Source: an uncultured Oscillospiraceae bacterium
GTDB lineage: Bacteria > Bacillota > Clostridia > Oscillospirales > Ruminococcaceae
Direction of reading: 5' to 3'
Length of the DNA stretch: 64,000 nt
Assembly (NCBI GenBank): GCA_934462925.1
Contig: CAKSIT010000013.1
Span: forward strand, 16,856-80,855
Shown: positions 52,287 through 61,803 of the stretch, in pieces
Numbering within the stretch: position 1 is the first letter of the stretch
Layout: every line of letters starts with the position of its first letter
The notes under the pieces: generated by a model
What the model saw: only the letters and a program-made list of their open reading frames with translations
Told to the model about the DNA's origin: nothing
The model's database searches: none
Position numbers and translations under genes: made by a program

Positions 52287-54620
52287 TCAAGCGGATTTTT
52301 TCGCCCGTTTGTCATAGAGCCTTACCGCAAGCGCGTTGAGTCCCGCCAGAATAAGCCACGAAGCGCCGACTAGCGCCGCGAGCGCCACCCATTCCGCCGC
52401 GGACAGCGGCTCGAGATAAAACAGCCCGCCAAAGAGCGCCGCCGCCCCCACGAACGCCGCCGTAAGCGCCGCGAACATCACGCCCCTTGCCGCGTTGAAC
52501 GGCAGGCACACCCCGAACAGCACCGCGAAGCTCACCGCCGCCGTAAGGTACACCGCCATTACCGACGTATGCTCCGCGGATATTGCGAGTACCTGCTGCG
52601 CCGCCATAACAAGCCCCACGCCGAGCGCCGCCGTAATCCCGCCGGGGGCGGCTCTGCGCAGCACGTTTGCAAGAAATCCCCCGCGCACAAGGCTGCGGTT
52701 GGGCTCAAGCGCCAGCAGAAACGACGGCACGCCTATGGTGAGCGCGCTTATAAGCGTCATCTGTATGGGCTTGAACGGGTACGCGAGCGGCAGCACGAGA
52801 AACGCCGCCGCAAGCAGAAACGCATAAATCGTCTTTACAAGGAAAAGCGCCGCAGAGCGCTGTATGTTGTTTATCGTGCGCCGCCCCTCGGCGACTACAA
52901 GCGGCAGGCAGCCAAGGTCGGACGTGAGCAGCACGAGCTGCGACACGCACCGCGCCGCGTCGCTGCCCGACTGCATTGCAATGGAGCAGTCCGCTTCGCG
53001 CAGGGCGGGAACGTCGTTTACGCCGTCGCCCGTCATTGCCACCTTATGCCCGCGCGCTTTTAGCGCCTTTACAAGCGCAAGCTTTCTGAACGGCTGCACC
53101 CTGCCGAACACGGTGTACTTTTCCGCCGCTTCCTCAAGCTCCGCGTCGGTGAGCGCGGATACGTCCACGCAGCGCTCCGCGCCATCCAGTCCTGCGCGCC
53201 TTGCGACGTTCGATACGGTCACGGGGTCGTCGCCCGAGATGATTTTGAGCGCCACGCCCTGCCGCTTGAAGTATTCGAGCGTTTGCGGCGTAGACGGGCG
53301 TATCTTGTCGGACAGCACCACAAGCGCCTTTGCCTGCGCGCGGGGCGCTTCGCCGTTTTCGGGGAGACGTTCACCCTGCGCCAGCAGCAGCACGCGCTGT
53401 CCGTTTTCGGCGTATCTGCGCACGCGCGGCTCTATCGCGGAGTATGCGGCGGCGTCAAGCACAAAGCTCGGCGCGCCGAGAAACAGGCAGCCAAAGTCCT
53501 CAAACTCCGCCGCGCTCCACTTTCGCGCCGAGGAGAACGGCACGGTGCGAAGCGGCTTCTGCGCGCCGCTTGCGGGGAAGCTTTCGGCAATCGCCTTAAG
53601 CGTGGCGTTCGGGTCGGTAAAAGCCCCCGCGAACGCCGCGAGCGCTCCCTGCGCGTCGTACCCGCCGCACAGGCTTACCACCTCGGAAAGCTCCATACAG
53701 CCCTCGGTGAGCGTTCCCGTTTTGTCAAGGCACAGCGTGTCCACGCGCGCGAGCGCCTCAACGCAGTAAAGGTCCTGACAGAGCGTGTCTTTCTGCGCAA
53801 GGCGAATGGTGCTTACCGCAAGCGCTATGCTCGTAAGCAGCACAAGCCCCTCGGGAATCATGCCGATAAGCGCGGCAACGGTGCTTACAATGCCGCTTTC
53901 AAGGCTCTGGCGCGTTACTAAAAACGCCTTAAGGAACAGCACCGCGCCGAACGGCACGATACACACGGATACTATCGAGATAATGCGGTTTATCGAGCGC
54001 ATCATCTCCGATGTGCGCTTTACAGCGCCCTTTGCCTTTCCCGTTATCTGCCCCGAAAAGCTCTCGCTGCCAACGCGCGTTGCCTGCGCCTTAACGCTGC
54101 CCGCGACGATAAAGCTGCCTGACAGCAGCTCGTCGCCGACGTTTTTCGGTACGGGGTCGGACTCGCCCGTAACAAGGCTTTCGTCCGCCTCGCAGAAGCC
54201 CTCGGCTATCTCGCCGTCCGCGCACACCTGCTGCCCCGCCGAAAGCAGCATTATGTCGCCCTTTACAATGTCCGCTACGGGCAGGGAAAGCTCCCGCCCG
54301 CCGCGCAGCAGCCTTGCTTTTGGCGCGGAAAGCACGGAGAGCCTGTCTATAACGCGCTTTGAGCGCAGCTCCTGAAAAATGCCTATGGCGGTGTTTGATA
54401 TGACAACGCCCATAAACAGCATATTGCGCCAGCTTCCCGTAAACGCCACGAGCGCCGCCAGCACTATATTCAGCAGGTTAAAGAGCGTAAACAGGTTTTC
54501 GCGCACTATCTGCCACACGCTTTTTGTGTGAACGTTCTGGCTGCCGTTGCTTTCGCCGCGCGCAGCCGCTTCCTCCGCCTGCTGCGGGGTAAGGCCGTTT
54601 ATGGGGTCTGTGGTTATCAT
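52287..54620 (-). CDS. P-type cation-transporting ATPase (CtpE/Exp7-like)
   Basis: A 777-residue membrane ATPase. Landmarks: TGESDPVP (actuator), IPEGLVLLTS in a membrane helix, phosphorylation motif CLDKTGTLTEG near residue 297, and MTGDGVNDVPALREADCSIA near 532. About eight to ten membrane segments. The PEGL motif and overall arrangement resemble CtpE/Exp7-type exporters, probably for Ca2+, rather than heavy-metal ATPases (no CPC). The substrate is inferred. Very GC-rich third codon positions, as in the chromosomal neighbours. Confidence 0.86.
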   Translation of the reverse strand: MITTDPINGLTPQQAEEAAARGESNGSQNVHTKSVWQIVRENLFTLFNLLNIVLAALVAFTGSWRNMLFMGVVISNTAIGIFQELRSKRVIDRLSVLSAPKARLLRGGRELSLPVADIVKGDIMLLSAGQQVCADGEIAEGFCEADESLVTGESDPVPKNVGDELLSGSFIVAGSVKAQATRVGSESFSGQITGKAKGAVKRTSEMMRSINRIISIVSVCIVPFGAVLFLKAFLVTRQSLESGIVSTVAALIGMIPEGLVLLTSIALAVSTIRLAQKDTLCQDLYCVEALARVDTLCLDKTGTLTEGCMELSEVVSLCGGYDAQGALAAFAGAFTDPNATLKAIAESFPASGAQKPLRTVPFSSARKWSAAEFEDFGCLFLGAPSFVLDAAAYSAIEPRVRRYAENGQRVLLLAQGERLPENGEAPRAQAKALVVLSDKIRPSTPQTLEYFKRQGVALKIISGDDPVTVSNVARRAGLDGAERCVDVSALTDAELEEAAEKYTVFGRVQPFRKLALVKALKARGHKVAMTGDGVNDVPALREADCSIAMQSGSDAARCVSQLVLLTSDLGCLPLVVAEGRRTINNIQRSAALFLVKTIYAFLLAAAFLVLPLAYPFKPIQMTLISALTIGVPSFLLALEPNRSLVRGGFLANVLRRAAPGGITAALGVGLVMAAQQVLAISAEHTSVMAVYLTAAVSFAVLFGVCLPFNAARGVMFAALTAAFVGAAALFGGLFYLEPLSAAEWVALAALVGASWLILAGLNALAVRLYDKRAKKSA

Positions 54621-54636
54621 GAGTCCTCCGTAGGCG

Positions 54637-55143
54637 TTACAGCCCGAACATGGCGCGGCAAAGCGCCTTTCCCGTTTCGGTCGCGAATATTTTTGAGAGC
54701 GCCGATTCCACGGCGTTACGTTCGCAGGCGTCCTCGTATAGGTTTACGAGAAAGTCCGCTTCGATAAGTATCTGCAGGTCCGCGCCGTCTATGTCGGTGT
54801 AGGTATGGTGGCGCGACACTAAATAGCACGCGCGCTGCGCTGCCTGCTGCGAATAGCCCGCCTTAAGCAGCAGCTTTTCCGCCTCGGGCGGGCCGAGCTG
54901 CTCCTGCAGCTTTCCGCCGCAGCTGCCGTAAAGCGCCTCCGCAGGCTTTATGCCGATATCGTGAACGACCGCCGCCGCTTCGAGTATCTCCTGCGCGTTT
55001 TCGGGCAGGCCCTCCGCGCGCCCTATAAGCGCCGCGAGCGAATGCACCTTGATAAAGTGCTGAATGCGCTTCGGGTCGCCCGAAAAATATTCCGTCATAA
55101 GCACGGTGAGCGCGTCAAGCCGCGCCTGTACCGAATGCTCCAT
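54637..55143 (-). CDS. HD-domain phosphohydrolase
   Basis: A 168-residue protein (GGGAGGAG upstream). H...HD...D pattern: RIQHFIKVHSLAALIG, AAVVHDIG, ISRHH-type YLVSRHHTY, and ILIEADFLVNLYED. HD proteins of this small type hydrolyse phosphate esters of nucleotides; the substrate is unknown. It is probably co-transcribed with the P-type ATPase 16 bases downstream. Confidence 0.82.
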   Translation of the reverse strand: MEHSVQARLDALTVLMTEYFSGDPKRIQHFIKVHSLAALIGRAEGLPENAQEILEAAAVVHDIGIKPAEALYGSCGGKLQEQLGPPEAEKLLLKAGYSQQAAQRACYLVSRHHTYTDIDGADLQILIEADFLVNLYEDACERNAVESALSKIFATETGKALCRAMFGL

Positions 55144-55201
55144 AAGTACTCCTCCCTTGCAATGGGTCTTTTATCCGGTCCGTTGAAATGTCGATTTGCT
55201 C

Positions 55202-55227
55202 CGTATGGGGGTTTTTCGACGGTCTCT
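55202..55227. repeat. Chromosomal intergenic repeat, copy A
   Basis: A stretch of about 26 bases (CCGTATGGGGGTTTTTCGAC, then GGTCTC) recurs in inverted orientation at about 62402-62427. Both lie in gene-free DNA, marking a dispersed intergenic repeat of this genome. Confidence 0.7.
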
Positions 55228-55309
55228 ATCGTATTATATCACTATTTTCCGCATAATTCAAGCACGAGTGCAAAAAATACGGCTATGTACCAAAAAAGGA
55301 GGGCATAAC

Positions 55310-56803
55310 GTGCAGGAAGATAAGATACGCACAAAGCTCCCGCCGAACCTGCCGATTGAGGCTTCGCTCGAGCGGAATATAAAAAACATCACGCAGATAA
55401 CGGGCGGCTCGTCGGACGTTATAATAAAAACCGCGATGATAGCCGCGAACAATGTCGCCATAGTCACCTGCGAGGGCATGGCGGACACGGACACGCTCGC
55501 GCAGCTTATTTACAGCAGACTGAGCGCCGTTGACGAAAGCCTGTCGCCCGAGGCGCTCATGGAGCGCTTTTTCAAGGCGTATATGATAGCGGCGGAGCAG
55601 CTTGAAATAAAGAGCCTTGGCGACCTTGTGCTGAAAATGCAGTCGGGCTTTGCGGTGATACTTGTGGACGGCTGCACGCGCGCCATAGCGATTGGCGTGC
55701 AGGGGTACAAGTCTCGCGGGATAGACGAGCCGTCCGCGGAGCTTGACGTGCGCGGCTCACGCGAGGGCTTTGTGGAGGTGGTGCGCACCAACATGGCGAT
55801 GATTCGCCGCAGGATAAAGTCGCCCACGCTCGTGTTCGAGCTGTTTCCGATAGGCGCGCGCAGCAACACGGACATCTGCATATGCTACATGAGCGACAGG
55901 GCGTCGCCAAAGCTGCTTGCGGACGTGAAAAAGCGCATAAAGGGCGTAAAGCTCGACACGATACTTGAAAGCGGCTATATACAGCCGTTTCTCGAGGGTA
56001 AGGGCGGGTGGTTCTTTTCGGAGTGCGGCACTTGCGAGCGCCCCGACACCCTTGCCGCAAAGCTTTACGAGGGCAGGGTGGCGGTGCTTGTGGACGGCAC
56101 GCCGTTCGCGCTTGTTGTGCCGTACCTTTTTATAGAGAACTTTCAGACTCTTGACGACTACACGCAAAAGCCGTTCTACGCGTTTTTTGTAAGACTTGTG
56201 CGGCTTGCGGCATACCTTATCACGCTTTTCCTGCCGGGGGCGTATGTGGCGGTGGCTTCGTTCCACCCCGAAATGCTGCCGTCGTCGCTGCTGCTCAATC
56301 TTGCCGCCGCAGAGCAGACCGCGCCCTATTCGCTTATGGGCGAGTGTCTTTTCCTGCACTTTATGTACGAGATTCTGCGCGAGGCGGGGATTCGCCTGCC
56401 GCGCCCCGTGGGTCACGCGATAGGCGTTGTGGGCGGGCTTGTCATAGGCGACATTACGGTGTCCGCGGGGCTTGCGGGCGCGCCCATGGTGCTTGTGGTG
56501 GCGCTTTCGGGGCTGTGCAGCTTTGTAGTACCCGCCATATACGAAAAGACGGTCGTGCTGCGGTTTCTGTATATTGCGGCGGGCGGGCTTTTCGGACTTT
56601 ACGGGCTGGGGCTTGCGGCGGGCGCTGTAATAATCAAAATGTGTTCGCTTAACACCTACGGCGTTCCGTATATGTCGCCGATATCGCCGTTCACGCCAAA
56701 GGCTGCGCGCGATATGCTTGTACGGGCGGGGTGGCGCACTCTCGCCGAAAGCGACATGAAGATACAGGAGCTTAACGGCGCGCAGATAAAGGAGCAGACA
56801 TGA
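55310..56803 (+). CDS. gerA: GerA-type spore germination protein (GerABKA family)
   Basis: About 497 residues; GTG 55310 chosen for AAGGAGGG five bases upstream. The N-terminal soluble domain (about 1-280) includes NIKNITQITGGSSDVIIKTA and VLVDGTPFALVVPYLFIENF; the C-terminal half has five or so membrane segments (starting YLITLFLPGAYVAVASFHPE). GerA proteins are the A subunit of nutrient germinant receptors in spore inner membranes. The operon continues with B and C subunits, overlapping by four bases. The nutrient sensed is not predictable. Confidence 0.92.
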   Translation: MQEDKIRTKLPPNLPIEASLERNIKNITQITGGSSDVIIKTAMIAANNVAIVTCEGMADTDTLAQLIYSRLSAVDESLSPEALMERFFKAYMIAAEQLEIKSLGDLVLKMQSGFAVILVDGCTRAIAIGVQGYKSRGIDEPSAELDVRGSREGFVEVVRTNMAMIRRRIKSPTLVFELFPIGARSNTDICICYMSDRASPKLLADVKKRIKGVKLDTILESGYIQPFLEGKGGWFFSECGTCERPDTLAAKLYEGRVAVLVDGTPFALVVPYLFIENFQTLDDYTQKPFYAFFVRLVRLAAYLITLFLPGAYVAVASFHPEMLPSSLLLNLAAAEQTAPYSLMGECLFLHFMYEILREAGIRLPRPVGHAIGVVGGLVIGDITVSAGLAGAPMVLVVALSGLCSFVVPAIYEKTVVLRFLYIAAGGLFGLYGLGLAAGAVIIKMCSLNTYGVPYMSPISPFTPKAARDMLVRAGWRTLAESDMKIQELNGAQIKEQT

Positions 56804-57726
56804 CGGACGCGGAAAATCTACCAAAGATAAGCACGGCGCAGCTTTTTTGCGTGCTTATGCTCTCGCGGCTGTCCGCGGAGATAATATACCCGAGGAGCGG
56901 CGCGGGCTGCGGCGCTGAAACCATGCTTGCGGTGATAACTGCGGAGCTTGTGCGGTTCGTGCTGGGGCTGCCGGTAATAATCTACGCGTTCAAAAAAACG
57001 CGCATATACCGCTCAATGTACGACAAGAACCGCTTTTTCGGCATTGCGTGCGCGCTTGGCGCGGGGCTGCTGCTTGCAGGCGCGGCGGTAAAAACGCTCT
57101 GGGCGCTCGCGGAATTTTCGGGGCGAAACCTTGCAGAGGGCGCGCCCGTGTGGCTGCTGGGGTGCTTTGCGGCTGCGCTTGCGGTATACGCGGCGTACAG
57201 CGGCGCGGAGGCTCTCTCGCGGTCGGGTGCGCTAATCCTTGCGATAGCGGCGGTCGTTACGCTCGGGGTTATTCTGGCGTGCATACCGCACATGGAGCTT
57301 AACACGCAGATGCCCGCGCCGCGCCGTGAGCCGGGCGTGTTTCTCGGGGACGTATTTGAGCGAATACTGCGCGGCGGCGACTATCTTATATTCGCGGCGC
57401 TGCTGCCGTACGTGCGGGTAAAAAAGGTGAGCGCGCCCGCTACGGCAACGCTTTTCGCGTTTTTCTCGGCGCTTGCGGCGGTGCTTTTAAGCGGCTTTTA
57501 CTGCCTTGTCCTGCGCGAGCTTTACGGGCTTGTGGAGTTCCCTATGCCTGCGGCGGCTTCGCTTGCGGACGTGGGATTTTTCAGGCGGCTCGACGGGGGC
57601 GCTTCGGCGATATGGGCGCTCGGCGCGGCGTACCGCGCGGGGCTAATGCTTTTCAGCATTCGCGCGGTGTACGCGCAGGTAAGGGGCGGCAAAGGCGCAC
57701 AGGTTGCGGCGCGTGACGGGGCTTGA
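56800..57726 (+). CDS. gerB: GerB-type germination permease subunit
   Basis: A 308-residue polytopic protein of the GerAB/APC-like family, with eight to nine membrane segments; typical members have ten and about 360 residues, so this is short. Its start overlaps gerA (ATGA). It is the B subunit that binds germinant. Very Ala/Gly/Leu-rich, following the GC-rich chromosome. Confidence 0.82.
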   Translation: MTDAENLPKISTAQLFCVLMLSRLSAEIIYPRSGAGCGAETMLAVITAELVRFVLGLPVIIYAFKKTRIYRSMYDKNRFFGIACALGAGLLLAGAAVKTLWALAEFSGRNLAEGAPVWLLGCFAAALAVYAAYSGAEALSRSGALILAIAAVVTLGVILACIPHMELNTQMPAPRREPGVFLGDVFERILRGGDYLIFAALLPYVRVKKVSAPATATLFAFFSALAAVLLSGFYCLVLRELYGLVEFPMPAAASLADVGFFRRLDGGASAIWALGAAYRAGLMLFSIRAVYAQVRGGKGAQVAARDGA

Positions 57727-57889
57727 ACGGGGTGGGGCGGCGCGGCATGGTCGGACAGGAAAACACGGCAGCAATGTCGCGCGAATCCGCATAATGCTTG
57801 AATGATTGCGCTGTAAATGCTTGGCGCTGAAAGCGCGAGAATCTACAAAAGCATTCTACAAAACGGGCGAACGAAACGGGAGGATAACA

Positions 57890-58798
57890 ATGAAAAAAGC
57901 ACGAACAGCCGCGCTGCTTGGGGCGCTTGCGCTGCTTACGGGCTGCGCGGACCGCACCGAGCTTGGCGAGCGCGCAATAATTCAGGCGGCGGCGGTGAAC
58001 GCCGACAGGGACGGCTACACGGTAAACGCCCTGCTGTTCAGCAGCGCGGGGAGCGGGCTGGTGGACGCCTCTGAGGAGAACGTGATACGCGTTGACGGCA
58101 GGGGGCAGACGCTCGCGCAGGCGCTGGACGACATTTCGCTAAACGACGGCAGGGCGGCGTATCTTAGCGACATAAAGCTTGTGGTGTTCGGGGACGGCTT
58201 TGAGGACGCGGACATCACCGACGCGCTCAACACGCTTTATTTTGACATGGGCTGCGGTCTTAACACGGTGCTTGCGTATGCGGACGACCCTGCGGAGATA
58301 ATGGAGCTTCGCTTTACGGAGGGCGTGACGTCTGCTGAGAAGCTGCTTTCGCTTATTGACAACGCGAACCGCGAGGGTGAGTCCCCGAAAACAACGCTGC
58401 TTGACGCGCTGTGCGCTGCGGAGAGCGGCACGGCGGCGCTGCTGCCGCGGTTCGTTATAGAGGAGAACGGCAGCGTTACATCGCAGGACAACGGTCTGAC
58501 GGCGGTTACGGACGGTTCGCGCAGTATTTTTGGCGGGAAGCTCGGGCGGCGCTGCACGGCTGAGGAAACGACGGGGCTAATGCTGGTTTCGGGCGAAACG
58601 GACAGGCTTACGCTGTGCTTTGAGAGCGGCGGCAAAAGCCGCACCTGCGAAGCGCGCAGCATAAAGGTGCGGGTTCTGCCCGACGGCAGCGCGCAGGTGT
58701 CCGCAAGCTTCCGCGCAAGGAACGGCGCAGCGCTCACCGAGCGTGACGAGCAGGGCGCAATGGAACGCCTGCAGGAGATAGTAAGGGCGGGGCTCTAG
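57890..58798 (+). CDS. gerC: Ger(x)C-type germination lipoprotein, short form
   Basis: About 302 residues from ATG 57890 (GGGAGGA upstream). Lipobox LLTGC (Cys near residue 20). The start GERAIIQAAAVNADRDGYTV matches the N-terminal domain of Ger(x)C proteins; the middle domain is present, but the length is well below the usual 370-400, so part of the C-terminal domain appears missing. It completes the A-B-C receptor. A 163-base gap separates it from gerB. Confidence 0.8.
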   Translation: MKKARTAALLGALALLTGCADRTELGERAIIQAAAVNADRDGYTVNALLFSSAGSGLVDASEENVIRVDGRGQTLAQALDDISLNDGRAAYLSDIKLVVFGDGFEDADITDALNTLYFDMGCGLNTVLAYADDPAEIMELRFTEGVTSAEKLLSLIDNANREGESPKTTLLDALCAAESGTAALLPRFVIEENGSVTSQDNGLTAVTDGSRSIFGGKLGRRCTAEETTGLMLVSGETDRLTLCFESGGKSRTCEARSIKVRVLPDGSAQVSASFRARNGAALTERDEQGAMERLQEIVRAGL

Positions 58799-58884
58799 GG
58801 GGCGCTCGGCGGGCGGCGGAGCGCGTTTTCGGGCGCTTCGCTGCCCGCGGAAAGCGGTTTGCAAAATTTTTTTTGAAAAGGTAC

Positions 58885-58913
58885 TTGACAAGCTCGGCAG
58901 AACATGGTATAAT
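58885..58913 (+). promoter_or_regulatory. Promoter of tRNA-Arg
   Basis: TTGACA (58885-58890), 17 bases, TATAAT (58908-58913), with a TG extended -10; 21 bases before the tRNA. Confidence 0.88.
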
Positions 58914-58934
58914 ATATAACGTTCCAAGGAACAA

Positions 58935-59011
58935 GCGCCAGTAGCTCAGCTGGATAGAGTATCTGGCTACGAACCAGAGGGTCGGGGGTTCGAATCCCTC
59001 CTGGCGTGCCA
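58935..59011 (+). tRNA. tRNA-Arg (ACG)
   Basis: A 77-base tRNA with encoded CCA. Acceptor GCGCCAG/CTGGCGT (one G-U), D-arm AGCTCAGCTGGATAGAGT, anticodon loop CTACGAA giving ACG, T-arm GGGGGTTCGAATCCCTC. No mobile DNA is attached to its 3' end. Confidence 0.96.
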
Positions 59012-59016
59012 ACAGA

Positions 59017-59049
59017 AAACCGCTTAACCGTAAGGTTAGGCGGTTTTTC
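59017..59049 (+). terminator. Terminator after tRNA-Arg
   Basis: AAACCGCTTAACC, GTAA loop, GGTTAGGCGGTTT (one G-U), followed by TTCTT. Confidence 0.85.
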
Positions 59050-59092
59050 TTATTTTGTAAGCATTCGCATTCAGTATATTTTCTTTGCTTAA

Positions 59093-59135
59093 CCGCGCTA
59101 AAGAACTTGTTTTCCGTGCTTTAGCGCGGCTTTTT
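59093..59135 (+). terminator. Second hairpin with T-run
   Basis: CCGCGCTAAAG, 15-base loop, CTTTAGCGCGG, then CTTTTT. Possibly a back-up terminator for the tRNA transcript; the sirtuin gene beyond it reads the other way. Confidence 0.65.
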
Positions 59136-59267
59136 CATTTCAGTATCTTGCTAATTATGTTTCTTTTATTTCTTGCATATAATCGGCGTATGACCTGCCA
59201 ATACCTGCTCCCCGAACAGGACAGCTCATAGCGCGCCGGCAGACAGTCCCTGCGAAGTCTCTTTCCC

Positions 59268-60113
59268 TCACAATTTTTTGAGAATTTCCGCAATATCAGC
59301 GTCAATGCAGACAGACCTGCCTTCGATTTCTTTCGGCGCGTAGGATTCGCCGAAATTAAGGCAGGCGTAAAATGCGTTCGGATTATGAAAAGTCATTTTC
59401 CGGAACGGGAATTTGATGATTCCCGGGGTGTTCATTCCCACGCCGAGTTCAAGGAAAAGAATGTGCCGCCCTTCGTGCGCGCGCAGGAATTTTTCATACC
59501 GCCGCGCCGCCCTGTGCCAGCCGCTGTCCTCAACGAAGCTGTCGTCCACGCGCAGGTTCATTGTAAGCGGCCTGCCGCAACGCGGACATCTCGGGATAAG
59601 CTCGGTCGGTATTTTCATGTTTTTCTGGGAATTCATCATCGCGCTTACGCAGGCTTCGTTGTCCCACGTTTTCTTGCAGCAGGGCTTTGGGCATTGAAAC
59701 AGCCCGTAATCCCCCTGCGTGTAGAACAGCCGTTCCTTATCGAAGCCCGCCTTCTGAAACTGGTGGTCTACATTCGTGGTAAGCACGAAATAGTCCCTGC
59801 CCTTAACAAGCCCGAACAGCCGCCTGTATGTGCCGTTGTCAACGTCCATATAGCGGTTTATGAAGATGTATCTCGACCAGTACGCCCAGTATTCCTCAGG
59901 GCTTTCAAACGGGTAGAAGCCGCCCTCGTACATATTCCGAAAGCCGTATTTTGCAATAAAATCGGAGAAATATTTCTCGAACCGCTTTCCGCTGTAGGTA
60001 AATCCCGCCGCCGTGGAAAGCCCCGCGCCAGCGCCGATTATTATTGAATCGGCGGCGCTTATCTCGTTTTTCAGTAGTTCAATTTTCGCCGAGTAGTTTT
60101 CCGTATATGTCAT
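59268..60113 (-). CDS. Class M sirtuin (SirTM), protein ADP-ribosyltransferase type
   Basis: A 281-residue sirtuin. NAD-binding GAGAGLSTAAGFTYSG (27-42), VLTTNVDHQFQKAG near 105, and two Cys pairs for zinc (FQCPKPCC; IPRCPRCG). At the place of the catalytic His of deacetylases the sequence reads YTQGDYG, with Gln, as in macrodomain-linked SirTM enzymes, which ADP-ribosylate proteins instead of deacetylating. Its gene overlaps that of the zinc macrodomain by 35 bases, so writer and eraser are co-translated. The usual extra partners, lipoyl-carrier GcvH-L and its ligase LplA2, are not in this window. Confidence 0.88.
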   Translation of the reverse strand: MTYTENYSAKIELLKNEISAADSIIIGAGAGLSTAAGFTYSGKRFEKYFSDFIAKYGFRNMYEGGFYPFESPEEYWAYWSRYIFINRYMDVDNGTYRRLFGLVKGRDYFVLTTNVDHQFQKAGFDKERLFYTQGDYGLFQCPKPCCKKTWDNEACVSAMMNSQKNMKIPTELIPRCPRCGRPLTMNLRVDDSFVEDSGWHRAARRYEKFLRAHEGRHILFLELGVGMNTPGIIKFPFRKMTFHNPNAFYACLNFGESYAPKEIEGRSVCIDADIAEILKKL

Positions 60114-60852
60114 AGTCCTCGCTTCCGAACACGTTAAAAATCACCATTATGCCGTGAGATTTCAGAAAATCCCGTACCGTTTCTACCGCGATTTCAGCTG
60201 CTTCCTGCTTCGGGAAGCCGAAAACGCCCGTTGAAATACAGCAGAATGCAATGCTGTCTATCCCATTCTGAACTGCGAGTTCAAGGCAGGAGATATAACA
60301 GCTTTTCAGCAGCCTGCAATGCTCCGCAGACAGCCTGCCCTGCACGACAGGGCCTACCGTGTGGATAACATAGCTGCACGGCAGGTTGTACGCGGGGGTG
60401 ATTTTCGCCTGCCCCGTCGGTTCTTCATAGCCCTGCTTCTCCATTATTTCGGCGCATTTCAGCCGCAGCCGAACGCCCGCAAACGTGTGAATGCAGTTGT
60501 CTATACAGTTGTGGCAGGGCCTGTAGCAGCCCGTCATTCCGCTGTTTGCGGCGTTGACTATCGCGCCGCATTTCAGCGTGGTTATGTCGCCGCGCCAAAG
60601 GTAAATGCCGTTCTCGGCGGGCGCGAGGTCCGTAATGTCCGTGACGCCCTTTTCGCTGAGCTCCGTTTGCAGGTATTCGTCCTGGATTTTCAGGAAATTC
60701 TCTCCGACAGGCTTCGGAGCGCGGACGTTCATCAGCGCGCGGAGCAGTCCTTTCTGTTCCGCTTCGGACTGCGGAATCGCTATGTCGCTGTACTGCGCTT
60801 GTTCAGCCAGCAGCTTGTTTATGAGGTAAATTCGTCTTTGGGATTGAAGCAT
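60079..60852 (-). CDS. Zinc-dependent macrodomain ADP-ribosylhydrolase
   Basis: About 257 residues; start 60852 chosen for AGGAGA upstream. A helical N-terminal part precedes the macrodomain: WRGDITTLKCGAIVNAANSG, then a Cys/His cluster (CYRPCHNCIDNCIH) typical of the zinc macrodomains linked to SirTM, and ISTGVFGFPKQEAAEIAV. It should remove the ADP-ribose that the overlapping sirtuin attaches. The two together form a reversible stress-linked modification module. Confidence 0.9.
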   Translation of the reverse strand: MLQSQRRIYLINKLLAEQAQYSDIAIPQSEAEQKGLLRALMNVRAPKPVGENFLKIQDEYLQTELSEKGVTDITDLAPAENGIYLWRGDITTLKCGAIVNAANSGMTGCYRPCHNCIDNCIHTFAGVRLRLKCAEIMEKQGYEEPTGQAKITPAYNLPCSYVIHTVGPVVQGRLSAEHCRLLKSCYISCLELAVQNGIDSIAFCCISTGVFGFPKQEAAEIAVETVRDFLKSHGIMVIFNVFGSEDYDIYGKLLGEN

Positions 60853-60904
60853 TTTACATTCTCCTGAAAAACAGGGCTGCCGTGGACAGCCCTGTTTAGT
60901 GTAG

Positions 60905-61696
60905 TTATTCAAAGAAAAATCCGGCGGTCATGTCAAGATAATTTTCCCCGCTGTAATTGGGATACTGTTCCCCGACGCGGGTTTTAAATTCCTCGGCCGT
61001 TCTGCAATCGGAAGCTATTGACTTGAGGTTTTCAAGATATGCAATCTTGGTTTCGGCGTCCTTCAGGTCCTCGGGGGTGTAGTGCGAGGTCAGAATAAGC
61101 GTGTAGCCGTTGGCAATATAGCCGTTGAGCTGCGCGATTATTCCGTCTGCGTGAGCTGCGCCCGCAACGATGGAATGGCAGTCATGCCCGAGCATATGAG
61201 TGTATACGGCGTTTATTTCGGGGATTTCGATATCAAAGGCTTCGTGGGTCTGTCTTATCACGAAATCAATTCCGCCTATTGTGATTTGGCCCTCTCCGAT
61301 AACGTTTGTGATTTTGTGTACGGATTTATCAAAGCTCTCGCCGAACGCCGCGGTAAAATTATCGATAAGCGCCTTTCCGCCGCCGTTCTCCGAGTACTCG
61401 ACCGCATTTGCGGTTGCGTACTTGGGAACATCGGGCAGGAACGATGCTCCGGCGCCGTGATAGGCTACAAGCATTCCCTCGGCCTTAATGCTGCTGAGGT
61501 ACTCAGAAAGCTCTGCGATGTTGTCGAAGAAGCAGGGCGATTCGATAATCGCCGCCTTACCGCCCTTTTCAACGATGAATACCTCGTTGTCTATAAAATC
61601 GTTGGTCTTGTATGCGTGGAGCTTAATCGCTCCGAAGTCATAAACGTTAACCTCGCCCTTTGCGAGCTTTATTGCCTTAAAAGTATTCTTGTCCAT
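60905..61696 (-). CDS. MBL-fold-like protein with degenerate metal site
   Basis: A 263-residue protein (AGGAGG upstream). The pattern DNEVFIVEKGGKAAIIESPC and the later strands resemble metallo-beta-lactamase-fold proteins, but the HxHxDH metal motif is replaced by AYHGAGASF; HDCHS and THMLGH occur later. Activity is therefore doubtful. It is divergent from the HxlR regulator across an inverted repeat, so it is probably that regulator's target. It may be co-transcribed with the macrodomain-sirtuin pair, 52 bases downstream. Confidence 0.66.
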   Translation of the reverse strand: MDKNTFKAIKLAKGEVNVYDFGAIKLHAYKTNDFIDNEVFIVEKGGKAAIIESPCFFDNIAELSEYLSSIKAEGMLVAYHGAGASFLPDVPKYATANAVEYSENGGGKALIDNFTAAFGESFDKSVHKITNVIGEGQITIGGIDFVIRQTHEAFDIEIPEINAVYTHMLGHDCHSIVAGAAHADGIIAQLNGYIANGYTLILTSHYTPEDLKDAETKIAYLENLKSIASDCRTAEEFKTRVGEQYPNYSGENYLDMTAGFFFE

Positions 61697-61803
61697 AATT
61701 TATCCTCCTGTGTATGACGTTGCGTTTTTCGGAAGATTTCAGCGCTGTTGTTCTGTCCTTGAGTATATATTATCACATTTTCATTTATTTGTGAAGTACG
61801 CAC

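Noticed and set aside
52495..54375. Plus-strand frames opposite the P-type ATPase
   Set aside because: Arg/Ala/Ser-rich shadows of a GC-rich gene; the ATPase motifs are unambiguous on the other strand.
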